From: Harmothoe impar
Lineage: Eukaryota > Annelida > Polychaeta > Phyllodocida > Polynoidae
Reading direction: 5' to 3'
DNA length: 64,000 nt
NCBI GenBank assembly: GCA_947462335.1
Contig: OX381704.1
Location: 48,922,942 to 48,986,941, forward strand
Position 1 is the first letter of the stretch; every line of letters starts with the position of its first letter. Of this stretch, positions 51,018 through 60,017 are shown piece by piece. Position numbers and translations under genes: made by a program. A model generated the notes under the pieces. The model saw only the letters and a list, made by a program, of their open reading frames with translations. It had not been told where the DNA came from and made no database searches.

Positions 51018-51377
51018 TGTAACCGGATGCCAGTTACTAGTAACCATGGGAGCAGCTCCAGGCTGGGTCCAGCAGCCGGGAGGAGCATATTTATAGTTGG
51101 GTACTGGTCAGTGGGCAGGGGCTGAGCTGCTCAGCCGGGGAGGCCGAGGTAGGAGCAGCTCTGAGCAGGACTGACCAGTAGGTATTACAAACATGGTATT
51201 GTTTATATATGAGGGGCTGGAGGAGCAGCCTCCAGGCCTGCAGCTTTGTATGTAGGGACTAATAAACTTGGCACTTCTACACCAGCAGCTCTTGTGAATA
51301 GTCGTTCTTACAGCAGCTCCTGGTCCCTGCAGGGTGTGGGGACCAGGGTATAGTTATATAGACTCTCCAACGTTACA
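51018..51377 (+). repeat. 3' LTR of the LARD-like element
   Basis: The copy matches the 5' LTR at every base I compared. It is preceded by TTTTGGCGACGGAGTGA, a poor polypurine tract, and followed by GGGC, the second copy of the target duplication. Confidence 0.8.
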
Positions 51378-51381
51378 GGGC

Positions 51382-54300
51382 ACAATGCCTAGGAAATGAC
51401 TAACAATAAAATTACAATGCCTGAAGTTCGAGCTACAAATGATGAACAGTAATGTAATATTGGCCCGACATTTCTAATTGCTTTGTGTTACATTGTATTA
51501 AGCTAACATGCTAATTGTCTTGAGGATAACCCGGTAGCACTATGGAGGTACATGTGAGAAAAATTCATTTTTATAATGTCATTTTATAAACATGCAATAT
51601 AAAAGTATTAGCAACTGCATTATAGTATAAAATATCTTAAAGACACAGGTGTTACTACAGGTAAGATGAGTTGATGACAAAACTATCGAGAAACATCCAG
51701 GTGACTATCTGTTAATCAAATTGCATTGTCATTGGTTTCAGGAGTCAAGTGAGAATAATAATAATAATAACCAATTGTAATAACCGACAGCCAGTATAGA
51801 ACCATGTTGGTTCAGGTCTGTGATCCACAGATTGAATGACAAGGGGGAAGCCCCAGCTATCTCTGTACAATGTACCACCATCACCTGTTCCGTCATATTT
51901 TATGCATGAGCTTGGAATTAGGAGGGTCATCCCCTCTTCTTTCACTTTTCCAAAGCATCTGGCCTTACACTACTAAGGCCACAGCACAACCACGTGAGCA
52001 CTTAATCTATATAAAAAGGATAATTCCAAAGCTTGCTTTCTTCACCTGCCCACAGTGCGTCAATCAGAGCAGCTTTTGGAGTAGATTTGACTACGTGGGT
52101 TCTCTCAGCATACATGTGTAAGAGAGAGGATGAGTGAAATACCTGAGTCTGTACACTGTTCTCTATAAAAGAAAATACAGGCCATAAGCCTATGTATTTG
52201 ACAGTATAAATAAATAATTACAAACAAAGATATAAACATTATTATGTGCTGATTGTTCATAGATTTTTGAAAATTATTATATATAACGTTGAGGAGTGTT
52301 CACAAGGTACTACTAGTCTACTAGTCTACTAGCCAACATCTCACGAGGCCACCGCTACTAACGTACATGTGTTATTCACGGAACAAGTTCACTCCCGTTA
52401 CTGCGTTATACACAAGTAGGTAGGAGCTGGTAGGCAGGCATTAATGATGTCACTACTAGGAACCATTCCTGTAATTGGAAGTCTCACCCATCAAAACTAA
52501 CAGCATGGCTTGTCATTAACAGTACAAACTGCCATTTAACATCCACTGACAATTGGAAGTTCTTTGGTTAACAGTACAGCATAAAGAATTTTTAATATAA
52601 AGAAATATTCGACTTCCCGCTAAAGATGTGTTCTTTCGTGAATTATCCATTGTCCCTATTCATCGTTCTGCCTATTGTCTATAGGGTATGATTAATCTAC
52701 TTAGTTTCAGAGTTGACGGAATACAATCGACATGCGTTCACAAAAGAGAGAAATACGTTACATAAAAACTCTTAAATACACTTTTCATGATCAGTATTAT
52801 ATGGATCCATTTTCAAATGTGAGAGTCAAATAGTTTAATTAACCATCTTCAATGCCATTTTAGTTGCCAAAAGTATCATTCATAAAAGCCCTTCGCCGAC
52901 ATTGTACACCTGAATCATCTTTGTTGAAGCATTTGCATACTATTCATTGTACTCAAATGGCATAAAAGCGCAGACATGCACCAGATGGTGTGCTACAATA
53001 AAGTTAAGACCAAGTTCAGTGGTTATTGTTACGTAACTTTCATGTTTTCAAGTCACAACAATAGGCCGGCCTACCCTCATGGATATACATGAGTTTTACC
53101 TTCATATGATGTTAACGACAATGAATGATGGTGAAATATACAATAATAAATTATCTGTCTCCGTTTCCATTGCATCATCTGACCCATGTGCCTGTTCTTT
53201 CACACTCATTGTCTTAGCATACAGAGAGGGACACGGGGATGTCAAATACATTATTATGATATTGAGATGACAATTAGATTCACGTATGTGATTATGCTAC
53301 TATTATTCTATTTCTCACATGTTCCAAATCGTGTTAAATAGAACACGAATTTTACAGTGAAGATGACCATGTATACAATGTACAATTAACAATTCGCCTA
53401 GGACAGCATACCTGCATTTTGTCACTTAATGTTGAAGCATTATGCAAGCTGACAAAGAAATCTTTCATCATATTATAAAGACATGCAGGCACCATTAATG
53501 AGTTATATTTGCATAAATGTATCCTTCATTGCACCGACAACGAACACTCCGCCACACTTTAGAATATGCCACCAAATGTCAAACTCAGGAGGGAAATTGT
53601 GTTTAAACGCACATTCTTCGAGATCATGTTGGATTTCAGAATCTGTTGAGTCGTGACAAGAACTCATATTATGGGGGACCTTGAGTAGCTTTCCCCGTTT
53701 TGGGGCCCAGTTTCCTGATCACTGACATTCGACGGTACACAGTAGTGACTGTTCATTGGCTCTCCCATAGTAAAAGCTAGCCATAAATAACGACACACGG
53801 TGCTAATCCATAACCAAATATGCCATGTCCATTTTTGATAGAAATCCAGTTGCATGGGAAATGACCGCCAATAGCGAGCATGCGCCATAGCTAACCGGAA
53901 GTTGCCTTAGTGAAATGATCGACATAGAATGCATTCTTCTCTGGGGAGTGGCCACGACAAGAAGCAACCTGTTGATCTAATATAGACACCCGAATATCAT
54001 ATTCCTCATGCGATCTTTAGGATTATAAATGTAGTAGGTAGGTATGATGGATGCCAATTTTCCGGGATCTTTAGAATTATGTGAATATGTATGACTGTAT
54101 CTTCATGATACTGGCGACCTTAGAACGGCGTAAAGCTTGTAGCGTAATTTACAGTCAGTAACATTTTATTAAACTCAAACGCAATACATCAGAATACAAA
54201 GGTTAGCATACACTACTCAGCGCTATATGGTAATCCCATTCATTGATTTGCCCTAAACGCACTTACGTGGGCCTCAAAGGCTAAATACACAAAGTGCTGC

Positions 54301-54580
54301 AAATGGCGGTTGTTTTAATTTATTCGCGACCTTAACAATAGCTGGGGATGAATAAGTTAACATTGTTTCTCATTAGTGGCCATTGGGGGTTTCATGGATC
54401 CAATGATAAATTACCGCTCTATTGACTATGAAGCTGCTCCGTGACCAAGTTCATCTGTGTTGCGGTCCTTAAGGGTGGGATCAATGGGCAGATGAGGGCC
54501 CCTACCACGCCCCCTACCCTAGGCGTCTTTCTACCTGCGCGCACCTGTCGTACCTACCTTATTACATCCCCTACCCAAAA
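51382..54580. other. Noncoding stretch
   Basis: No gene or structured element was recognised. A short CTACTAGT triplication lies at about 52,311-52,330. Open frames are short and AT-driven. Confidence 0.35.
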
Positions 54581-54582
54581 TA

Positions 54583-54642
54583 TAACCCTTTCAGGGCCGC
54601 CTACGGCGTTAATGCGCTATGCCCTTGATATTGATGATGCAC
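54583..54642. mobile_element. GCATAGTGC-family repeat, left half (split by the DIRS-like element)
   Basis: AACCCTTTCAGGGCCGCCTAC, then GTTAATGCGCTATGCCCTTG and GATGATGCA, match the family's left end and first internal block. Similarity stops near 54,642. The matching right half begins near 59,850, on the far side of the retroelement. Confidence 0.5.
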
Positions 54643-55042
54643 AAATAGACAACGTCAACACACAATTTATGTTTGGAAAATTATACATGTTTATTACTAG
54701 AACATATCACGATAATCATGAACCATCACCAACAGTAACGGGGAATAAACATGTCATATGAAACTGGTGATCAACAGATCAAAAGTGTGTAAGGATACCG
54801 GGGGCAAGCCGCGCCCAGGTATATTAAAGTGACAGGACCAGCAGGTCAACATACAATTTAAACAACAGTAGGGTCAGCGCCCAAGGCACAAGTTGCCTAG
54901 ATAATAATACTGTAAGTCAATAGATGATACAAATCAATTGCAGGTTTTACAGTAATCAAGATAACTTGGTAATATGAATATTGATTATGAGCACATTTCA
55001 GCGTCCAGCTTAGTCAGATGTTTTATGCAGAGTCAGTGAAAT

Positions 55043-56020
55043 TCATACACCAAAACCTTTCACCAGAGCTGCAGGAACAGCTGAATACAATGACTTTGGG
55101 GTGTAGGTATAAACCGAATTTGACTTCCAAGTCCCATGTGTTTGGACATCAGCGACTCCGGCCCCCATGGTGGCGGCCAGAGTACTACCTCCACGGCGGA
55201 GGCTGTGAAGCGTGTAGTGCTGTGGATCCTTCACACCGAGGGATGCCAGCCCACGTCTGAGTGCTCGGAGGAGCAACGGGCTCGTCAAGGGGCGCCCGCC
55301 AGGGAGCTGGAAGGCAGGGGAGTCTGGTGGTGCCGGGACTAGAGTTATCATTGTGGCATAGGCCAGTACCGGGCAATGGGCAACAGGTACAGGCATGTAG
55401 TTCACTGGGATGACAACACTGTCTTTTAGGGACCGGATGGTCTTAGAGCTACACACTAAAACCAGGAGTCCGGTGGCCCCGATTGTAATGTCATGGCGCC
55501 TGAGGTTGTGTGGTGAGAAGGCAAGGCCTGATGGATCAGTGAAGTTACTTTGGCGTAGAAAGGTAAAATACCCTAGCAGTATGGCGGCCTTATAGACTAC
55601 ACCTGGGGCACCTTCATACCTGTCCAGATACAGGCACACCTTTTTGATCTGATCTGCAGTTATAGGCGGGGCCTGCACCGGGGGGGAGTTGAGATGTGTC
55701 CTGAGTCCTTTAGTCATTTCTAAGGCCATTCTGGAGGAGAACTGAGAGGGGTCTCCGCCTTGCAGACTAATGTAGAGACGGGCCCCTGAGAGGTAATTGT
55801 TCACTGAGCCCAGAGATGAGAAACTGTTACCAAGATACTGCTGGTAGAGAGCCACCTGCCGGGCAGACGGGGTAAGCACTGGGACTCCGTATGCTGCACA
55901 GAAATGCAGGTAAGTGTCTCTCTGTCGATCTCTGTTCCTTCTTGTGGCGTCTGACGTTGCTGCCAGGAGCGTGGCTTCCGCCTGGACCTCTAGGTGAAGG
56001 GGAGTCTCTGTAATGTAATT
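55043..56020 (-). CDS. Tyrosine recombinase (YR) of the DIRS-like element
   Basis: This enzyme integrates the circular cDNA by site-specific recombination, leaving no target duplication. The frame is open from just after the pol stop at 56,021 and shares the pol frame. There is no ATG at its start; the first 47 codons lead to VLTPSARQ. Numbering from that V, the catalytic residues are visible: R109 in YFTFLRQSN, H225 and R228 in HSLRRGG, H248 in QTHGTWKS and the nucleophile candidate Y257 or Y259 in VYTYTP. The first about 60 residues resemble the helical core-binding domain. How it is translated is unclear: stop readthrough, reinitiation or splicing (a possible acceptor, TTACATTACAG, lies at its start). 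Confidence 0.85.
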   Translation of the reverse strand, partial: NYITETPLHLEVQAEATLLAATSDATRRNRDRQRDTYLHFCAAYGVPVLTPSARQVALYQQYLGNSFSSLGSVNNYLSGARLYISLQGGDPSQFSSRMALEMTKGLRTHLNSPPVQAPPITADQIKKVCLYLDRYEGAPGVVYKAAILLGYFTFLRQSNFTDPSGLAFSPHNLRRHDITIGATGLLVLVCSSKTIRSLKDSVVIPVNYMPVPVAHCPVLAYATMITLVPAPPDSPAFQLPGGRPLTSPLLLRALRRGLASLGVKDPQHYTLHSLRRGGSTLAATMGAGVADVQTHGTWKSNSVYTYTPKSLYSAVPAALVKGFGV

Positions 56021-58156
56021 TTAAAGGTCAGAGTCAAAGAAGTCGGGGCTCAGGTTGACAGTGAGGAAGGAGACACCTTTCTCATTTGCAAGTTCAAGAG
56101 CAAGACCTGCCTCTCCTTGGCCAAGGCAGGCCCTAGAGAGGGCATCGGAGAAGGTCATGAGGGCCCCGGGGACATGCACAATTGTGACCTGGATATTGTC
56201 CACTGCGCTCATCAACCACAGCTCCCTGGCGCATCTTGCCAACCAGGGGTCCTTTGTACGACCTGTGGAGAGAGAATGTACAGCGGCTTGGTTGTCACAT
56301 TTGATTATGTACCTGTAGCCCGCGGGTTCTGGGGGGCCGAGGTGTCTAGCTGCAATGAGGAGGTTTATAGCCTCCAGCTGCGATATGTGGCGGTCCTCTC
56401 TCAACCAGTCAGGATATGTGAAGGCATAACAGTGTGTGGCACTGTACCCTCCACCTCCTTGGAGGCATGAATCAACCTCCAGGGTCCACTCCGGGCGGCG
56501 TTGGTCTGGAATAAGAAGGATTCCGTTAGAGTCATTCGCGTACCGGAGGAACCACCTGAGATCCTTACGAAGATCTCTAGAGATCTTGATGGTGCCATGG
56601 TGAGGGGCGCGACGCAACATTGCTAAAACACGGGCAAGGAAACGTCTCGCCGGAGGTAGACAGTTTGCAATGTGGAAGAGGGTACCACTCAATACCTGTA
56701 GGTCTTTCCTTGATGCCCTAGTTTTTTGACCCCATTCCTGTAGTTCAGACAAAACTTCTTGCATTTTTACCTGTGGGATTGAAAGGGTCATTGTTAGGGT
56801 GTCCAGGTGATAACCTAACCAGTTCATTGTATGAGTGGGGCGGACTGTTTTTTCTTGAGCAAGGCGGATGCCCAAGTCGGCGGTGAGCTGCTCAAAAGCT
56901 GTGAGTGCCGCCTCAGCCTCCTCCAGGGTGCTGTGGACGCCGGCGAAATCGTCGATGTATGCTAGTGTGGTATAACCCCTGTTAGCCATCATGTACACTA
57001 AAGCCTGTGACACCCGCTGCATGTGAGTGCTTGAGCAGCGGCAGCCGAATGAGGGAGACTTATCAATATACCAAGCCCCCTGGTGGTGAATGCATGACAG
57101 TGCCTGATCCATGGGACATACAAGCAGCTGGCGATATGCACGTTGAATATCCACCGACCAGAGAAACGAGGCGGGGCCGAGTGACTGGACCTGTTTTGAG
57201 AGTGTGAAGACTGAAGGCAATGTGTACTGAAATGGGCAGCCTTGGCACCAATTCTTCCTAATGCCGGCATTCACACTACGCCCCGGGGGTGGGGGGAAGG
57301 ACAAGTCAACAACAATCCGCCTATCTGCACTGTTCTTTTTTGCAACTGTCATAAGTGGGCTGGTTTTTGCGTAAGGGAAAAATGGATCTTGAGAGAAAGG
57401 GCCAATCAAAGTTCCAAAGTCCAGCTCCTTCTGTATGAACTTGTCAATGTGGGCAGAGTGCAATGAGGCATCATCATGGTTATACAAACTAGTGGTGGGG
57501 AAAGCTGGCCTGGTATAGGAGCTTGGCCAACCAAACTCTAAATACGTACAAATTTCAGAGTCACTGTAGTTTACCAACTCGCTCCTCCACAGGGGAAGAT
57601 TCATGGGGGTGGCGAGGGGGACCCTAGCCGCAAGATAATTTGGCAAGGCTGTGGCCCTGACTTTGGCATATATGGCCATGTCATGGGGGGCAATCAGTAC
57701 ACCGTGGGAGGAGGGCCAAGGCCATATCTCGTCCAGTGTGCGCTGGAACTCCCATGGGCCAATGGGGAGAGCTTCAGGAGCGTCCTTGCAAATCATGGAG
57801 AAGAGGGCAGGGTCACAGTGGGTGTCATGTACAATATTATCAGGATTCCCAAAAGTGTCAACAATGAGGGCTTCGTCAGGGAGCGTCTGAAAATCAACAT
57901 ATGGGTCAAGCGTGCATGTGTCATCATGTGGGACAGGTGAGTGCAAGGTGTGGGTGAGTTGGTCAGGTGTAGAGCAGCTGGGAACCAACAGACGTCGGGG
58001 GTCCTCTACAGGGCCTGTACAAGCAACATAGTCAACACAAGCATTGGGCAATTCACAAGTCACAACAGTGTCACAGCTGGCCAGGGGAGGAGGGGGGTCT
58101 ACTGCCCCTGGCCTTCCCCGTTTTTTGTCTTCTGGGGGTTCCTGTTGTTGCCGTCT
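56021..58156 (-). CDS. Reverse transcriptase-RNase H (pol) of the DIRS-like element
   Basis: This enzyme copies the element's RNA into cDNA and degrades the template. The open frame begins at 58,156, within gag, and runs to TAA at 56,021. It has no ATG near the start, and gag lies in the +1 frame relative to it, so it should be made by -1 frameshifting at 58,120-58,126. Counting from 58,063: RT motif A is VDIQRAY at about 304, motif B is near FGCRCSS at 339, and the catalytic YIDD is at 369-372. RNase H follows, with D in LEVDSCLQGGGG at about 530, E in SQLEA at about 564, D in KCDNQAA at about 590 and D in FSDALSR at about 640. No protease was seen. Confidence 0.9.
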   Translation of the reverse strand, partial: RRQQQEPPEDKKRGRPGAVDPPPPLASCDTVVTCELPNACVDYVACTGPVEDPRRLLVPSCSTPDQLTHTLHSPVPHDDTCTLDPYVDFQTLPDEALIVDTFGNPDNIVHDTHCDPALFSMICKDAPEALPIGPWEFQRTLDEIWPWPSSHGVLIAPHDMAIYAKVRATALPNYLAARVPLATPMNLPLWRSELVNYSDSEICTYLEFGWPSSYTRPAFPTTSLYNHDDASLHSAHIDKFIQKELDFGTLIGPFSQDPFFPYAKTSPLMTVAKKNSADRRIVVDLSFPPPPGRSVNAGIRKNWCQGCPFQYTLPSVFTLSKQVQSLGPASFLWSVDIQRAYRQLLVCPMDQALSCIHHQGAWYIDKSPSFGCRCSSTHMQRVSQALVYMMANRGYTTLAYIDDFAGVHSTLEEAEAALTAFEQLTADLGIRLAQEKTVRPTHTMNWLGYHLDTLTMTLSIPQVKMQEVLSELQEWGQKTRASRKDLQVLSGTLFHIANCLPPARRFLARVLAMLRRAPHHGTIKISRDLRKDLRWFLRYANDSNGILLIPDQRRPEWTLEVDSCLQGGGGYSATHCYAFTYPDWLREDRHISQLEAINLLIAARHLGPPEPAGYRYIIKCDNQAAVHSLSTGRTKDPWLARCARELWLMSAVDNIQVTIVHVPGALMTFSDALSRACLGQGEAGLALELANEKGVSFLTVNLSPDFFDSDL
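58079..58126 (-). promoter_or_regulatory. -1 ribosomal frameshift signal between gag and pol
   Basis: On the minus strand A AAA AAC occupies 58,126-58,120 in the gag frame, the classic slippery heptamer. Six bases follow (GGGGAA). A perfect 9-bp stem, GGCCAGGGG (58,113-58,105) with CCCCTGGCC (58,087-58,079), then closes a 17-base loop. Slippage by -1 enters exactly the pol frame, which is open on both sides of the heptamer. Heptamer, phase, spacer and stem all agree. Confidence 0.85.
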
Positions 58157-59427
58157 TTAGCAAAACAGCGACTTTCAGGGTGGCTGCGGGCCCTACATTG
58201 GTGGGATAGACAGTAGGAACATATATGCAGACGCCGAACACCGGCGTCAGCGTGGTCAGTTTTCTGGCGACAGGTACCTGCATTGAACTGCGCGCAAGGT
58301 GGGCCTGGTTTTGCAGATACAAGGGCCGGGGACAGGTCAACAACTGAAGGGGCATCACGCTTGTTGTTGTTGACACTGGTGCTGCCAGCTGCGGCAGCGC
58401 CAGAGAGCAGGGTGCGCGTGCTAATCTCGACCCGTTTCATCTGGATTTTGATAAAGTCAGACCACAACCACTCACCAAATGCAATCTCCGCGATTATGGA
58501 CTCTGACCACTCACGGACTTCCTCCCACTTGTAGCGACCAGCATCTGCCGAGAGAACGGCCAGGTGGTGAGGGCGATCAGCCTCAGACGAGCAGGGGGCA
58601 TCATGTACACGAAGGAGCCCTTGGACATACTCCGGGAAAGAGAGATCACCCAGGGTGGTCTTATCTCTCTTGGGGCCCCTTCTAATATAATGATGTGGGA
58701 AGTGAGGGTCGTCCTTACCATTTGGTGAGGCTGTAGCAGCAGTGACGAGCTGAGCCAGTCTCCTCGCCACCTCCTCATGACCAGCGCTATCACGAGCGTG
58801 TAGAGGCGGGGGGTGAACGGGAGGCCAAAGCTGCGGGGGTGGTAGCGGTGTGTGAAGAGACCGGGCGGTGTAGTCCTCCGTGGGCGGCCCTTGGTGCGGC
58901 GGCGGCGGCGGCATGAAGTGGGCAGTCTCCCGTCGGCGGGCGAGAAGCTGCGGGCGGTCAACAGGAGGTAACACATCATCAGGTGGAAGCAGTGAGGGGT
59001 AGGCAGGGGGCAGAGGCACAACAGGTGGCGGGGCTGGGCCAAGGGTAGGCACAGGCGCGGGCTCGGGGCCAATGGAGGCCACAAGTAAATCAGTGAGAGC
59101 CTCTACCTTACTTGCCAGTCTGTCAAAGCGTGTGTCCGATGCCTCCCTCCATGCCTTGGTCTCCTCCCTGCGGCGTAGTAGGCCCTCCGGGACGGCGGGC
59201 GCAGGCGGCAGGGTGTCGGCGGCCGGGGGGTTGACAGCCGGGGCTGGGTGTGCGTCAACCGGGTTGACGGCAGGAGCAGGCGGGGTGACAGCGGGCGGAG
59301 CCGGGTTGACAGGCGGCCCGTCCGGCATCTCGTCCTCGGGAACGAAGGCGGCAGCGGCGGCAGCAGCGGCCGCAGCGCACGCCTGTTTGCGGGCCCGTTT
59401 CTGCTTGCGAGTGAGCGGGCCGTCCAT
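58099..59427 (-). CDS. Gag-like protein of the DIRS-like element
   Basis: The 442-residue frame starts at a true ATG (59,427). It opens with a basic MDGPLTRKQKRARKQ segment, an alanine run and a long proline/alanine-rich stretch. A short charged coiled-coil-like part (REETKAWREASDTRFDRLASK) follows. A globular middle contains WEEVREWSESIIAEIAFGEW. Near the end lies a Cys/His cluster, CAQFNAGTC then HICSYCLSHQCR and PESRC, typical of the putative zinc-binding tail of DIRS gag proteins. It should package element RNA. The -1 frameshift signal lies eight codons before its stop. Confidence 0.85.
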   Translation of the reverse strand: MDGPLTRKQKRARKQACAAAAAAAAAAFVPEDEMPDGPPVNPAPPAVTPPAPAVNPVDAHPAPAVNPPAADTLPPAPAVPEGLLRRREETKAWREASDTRFDRLASKVEALTDLLVASIGPEPAPVPTLGPAPPPVVPLPPAYPSLLPPDDVLPPVDRPQLLARRRETAHFMPPPPPHQGPPTEDYTARSLHTPLPPPQLWPPVHPPPLHARDSAGHEEVARRLAQLVTAATASPNGKDDPHFPHHYIRRGPKRDKTTLGDLSFPEYVQGLLRVHDAPCSSEADRPHHLAVLSADAGRYKWEEVREWSESIIAEIAFGEWLWSDFIKIQMKRVEISTRTLLSGAAAAGSTSVNNNKRDAPSVVDLSPALVSAKPGPPCAQFNAGTCRQKTDHADAGVRRLHICSYCLSHQCRARSHPESRCFAKDGNNRNPQKTKNGEGQGQ

Positions 59428-59850
59428 TGTGACTTCAAATCAACTCATGTACAATTAGAGCTCAAACTAAATAAATTCAGTGAGGCTAGCAACTACGCGT
59501 ATTCTATTGCGCAGTGCGTCATCGCCTATTGCTCTACTATACAGAGAGAAAAGAAGTTCACCTGGAGGTTGCCGTCGGTCGAATGGCCGAGTATTTCAAA
59601 CATGGCGGGCTGGGAAGAGCCGGGTTCGAGGCTATTATTTTACCGGAAGTATCGAGGCTATACAGAGTTGCGCATGCGCAGACCTGGTTCGAGATTACTG
59701 GGCGCCGGGGACATGGTTTGAGAGTATATACAATTTACATAATAGTGCATACATTATAAGACAGAGGGCGCCCCGGGTAACATGAAGGAGACGTCGAGGT
59801 TAAATGATTTGGCGCGCTGAGTTGTCGATTAAGAAGCAATGCTAGCATTA
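59428..59850 (-). promoter_or_regulatory. 5' region and probable promoter of the DIRS-like element
   Basis: The 420 bp upstream of gag is CpG-rich. It contains ACCGGAAGT (ETS-like, 59,642), TGCGCATGCGCA (perfect NRF1 palindrome, 59,669) and CATGGCGG (YY1-like, 59,601) within 80 bp. These are established motifs of CpG housekeeping promoters in animals. Repeated TTCGAGGCTAT and ATCGAGGCTAT words lie between them. Confidence 0.5.
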
Positions 59851-60017
59851 CTTTCCAATGCAGCCCTGCCGGATAACACACCACTGATGCATTGAAGCAT
59901 TGGTTCCTCCAAGGGGTTGATACACTCCCGAAGGCTTGGCATAATGCATACATAGAACCCTGTCGAGTTATTCGCCAGCGCTGCACTCCACCATGCGGCC
60001 CTTGAAGGAATGAAGGG
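59851..60017. mobile_element. GCATAGTGC-family repeat, right half
   Basis: It begins ATGCAGCCCTGCCGG, continues with GGTTGATACACTCCCGAAGG and TTATTCGCCAGCGCTGCA, and ends CCATGCGGCCCTTGAAGG. Together with 54,583-54,642 it makes one family member. Confidence 0.5.

Larger units (their letters stand above)
46058..51377 (+). mobile_element. LTR retrotransposon without coding domains (LARD-like)
   Basis: Two 360-bp direct repeats, 46,058-46,417 and 51,018-51,377, showed no difference on side-by-side reading. Each starts TGTAACC and ends GTTACA, the TG...CA form of an LTR. The whole unit is flanked by GGGC on both sides (46,054-46,057 and 51,378-51,381), a 4-bp target duplication. No such match flanks either repeat alone. 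The 4.6-kb interior has no gag, protease, RT, RNase H or integrase frame and is largely tandem arrays and noncoding DNA. This is the structure of a large retrotransposon derivative that moves using enzymes from another element. Absence of LTR divergence implies recent insertion. Confidence 0.8.
54643..59850 (-). mobile_element. DIRS/Ngaro-type tyrosine-recombinase retrotransposon, about 5.2 kb
   Basis: Three long frames on the minus strand read in order gag, reverse transcriptase-RNase H, tyrosine recombinase. There is no integrase and no LTR. This order with a tyrosine recombinase defines the DIRS order. No methyltransferase domain was seen between RNase H and the recombinase, which points to PAT/Ngaro-like rather than DIRS1-like elements. 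Limits are inferred from where the surrounding family repeat breaks off on each side. Split direct repeats could not be resolved by eye. All three frames are long and open, so the copy is young or nearly intact. Confidence 0.75.

Noticed and set aside
59624..59692. GGTTCGAG words like a tRNA B box
   Set aside because: No A box or cloverleaf could be built around them on either strand.
55018..59800. Plus-strand open frames of up to 158 codons opposite the DIRS-like genes
   Set aside because: They are antisense shadows of gag, pol and YR in GC-rich sequence.
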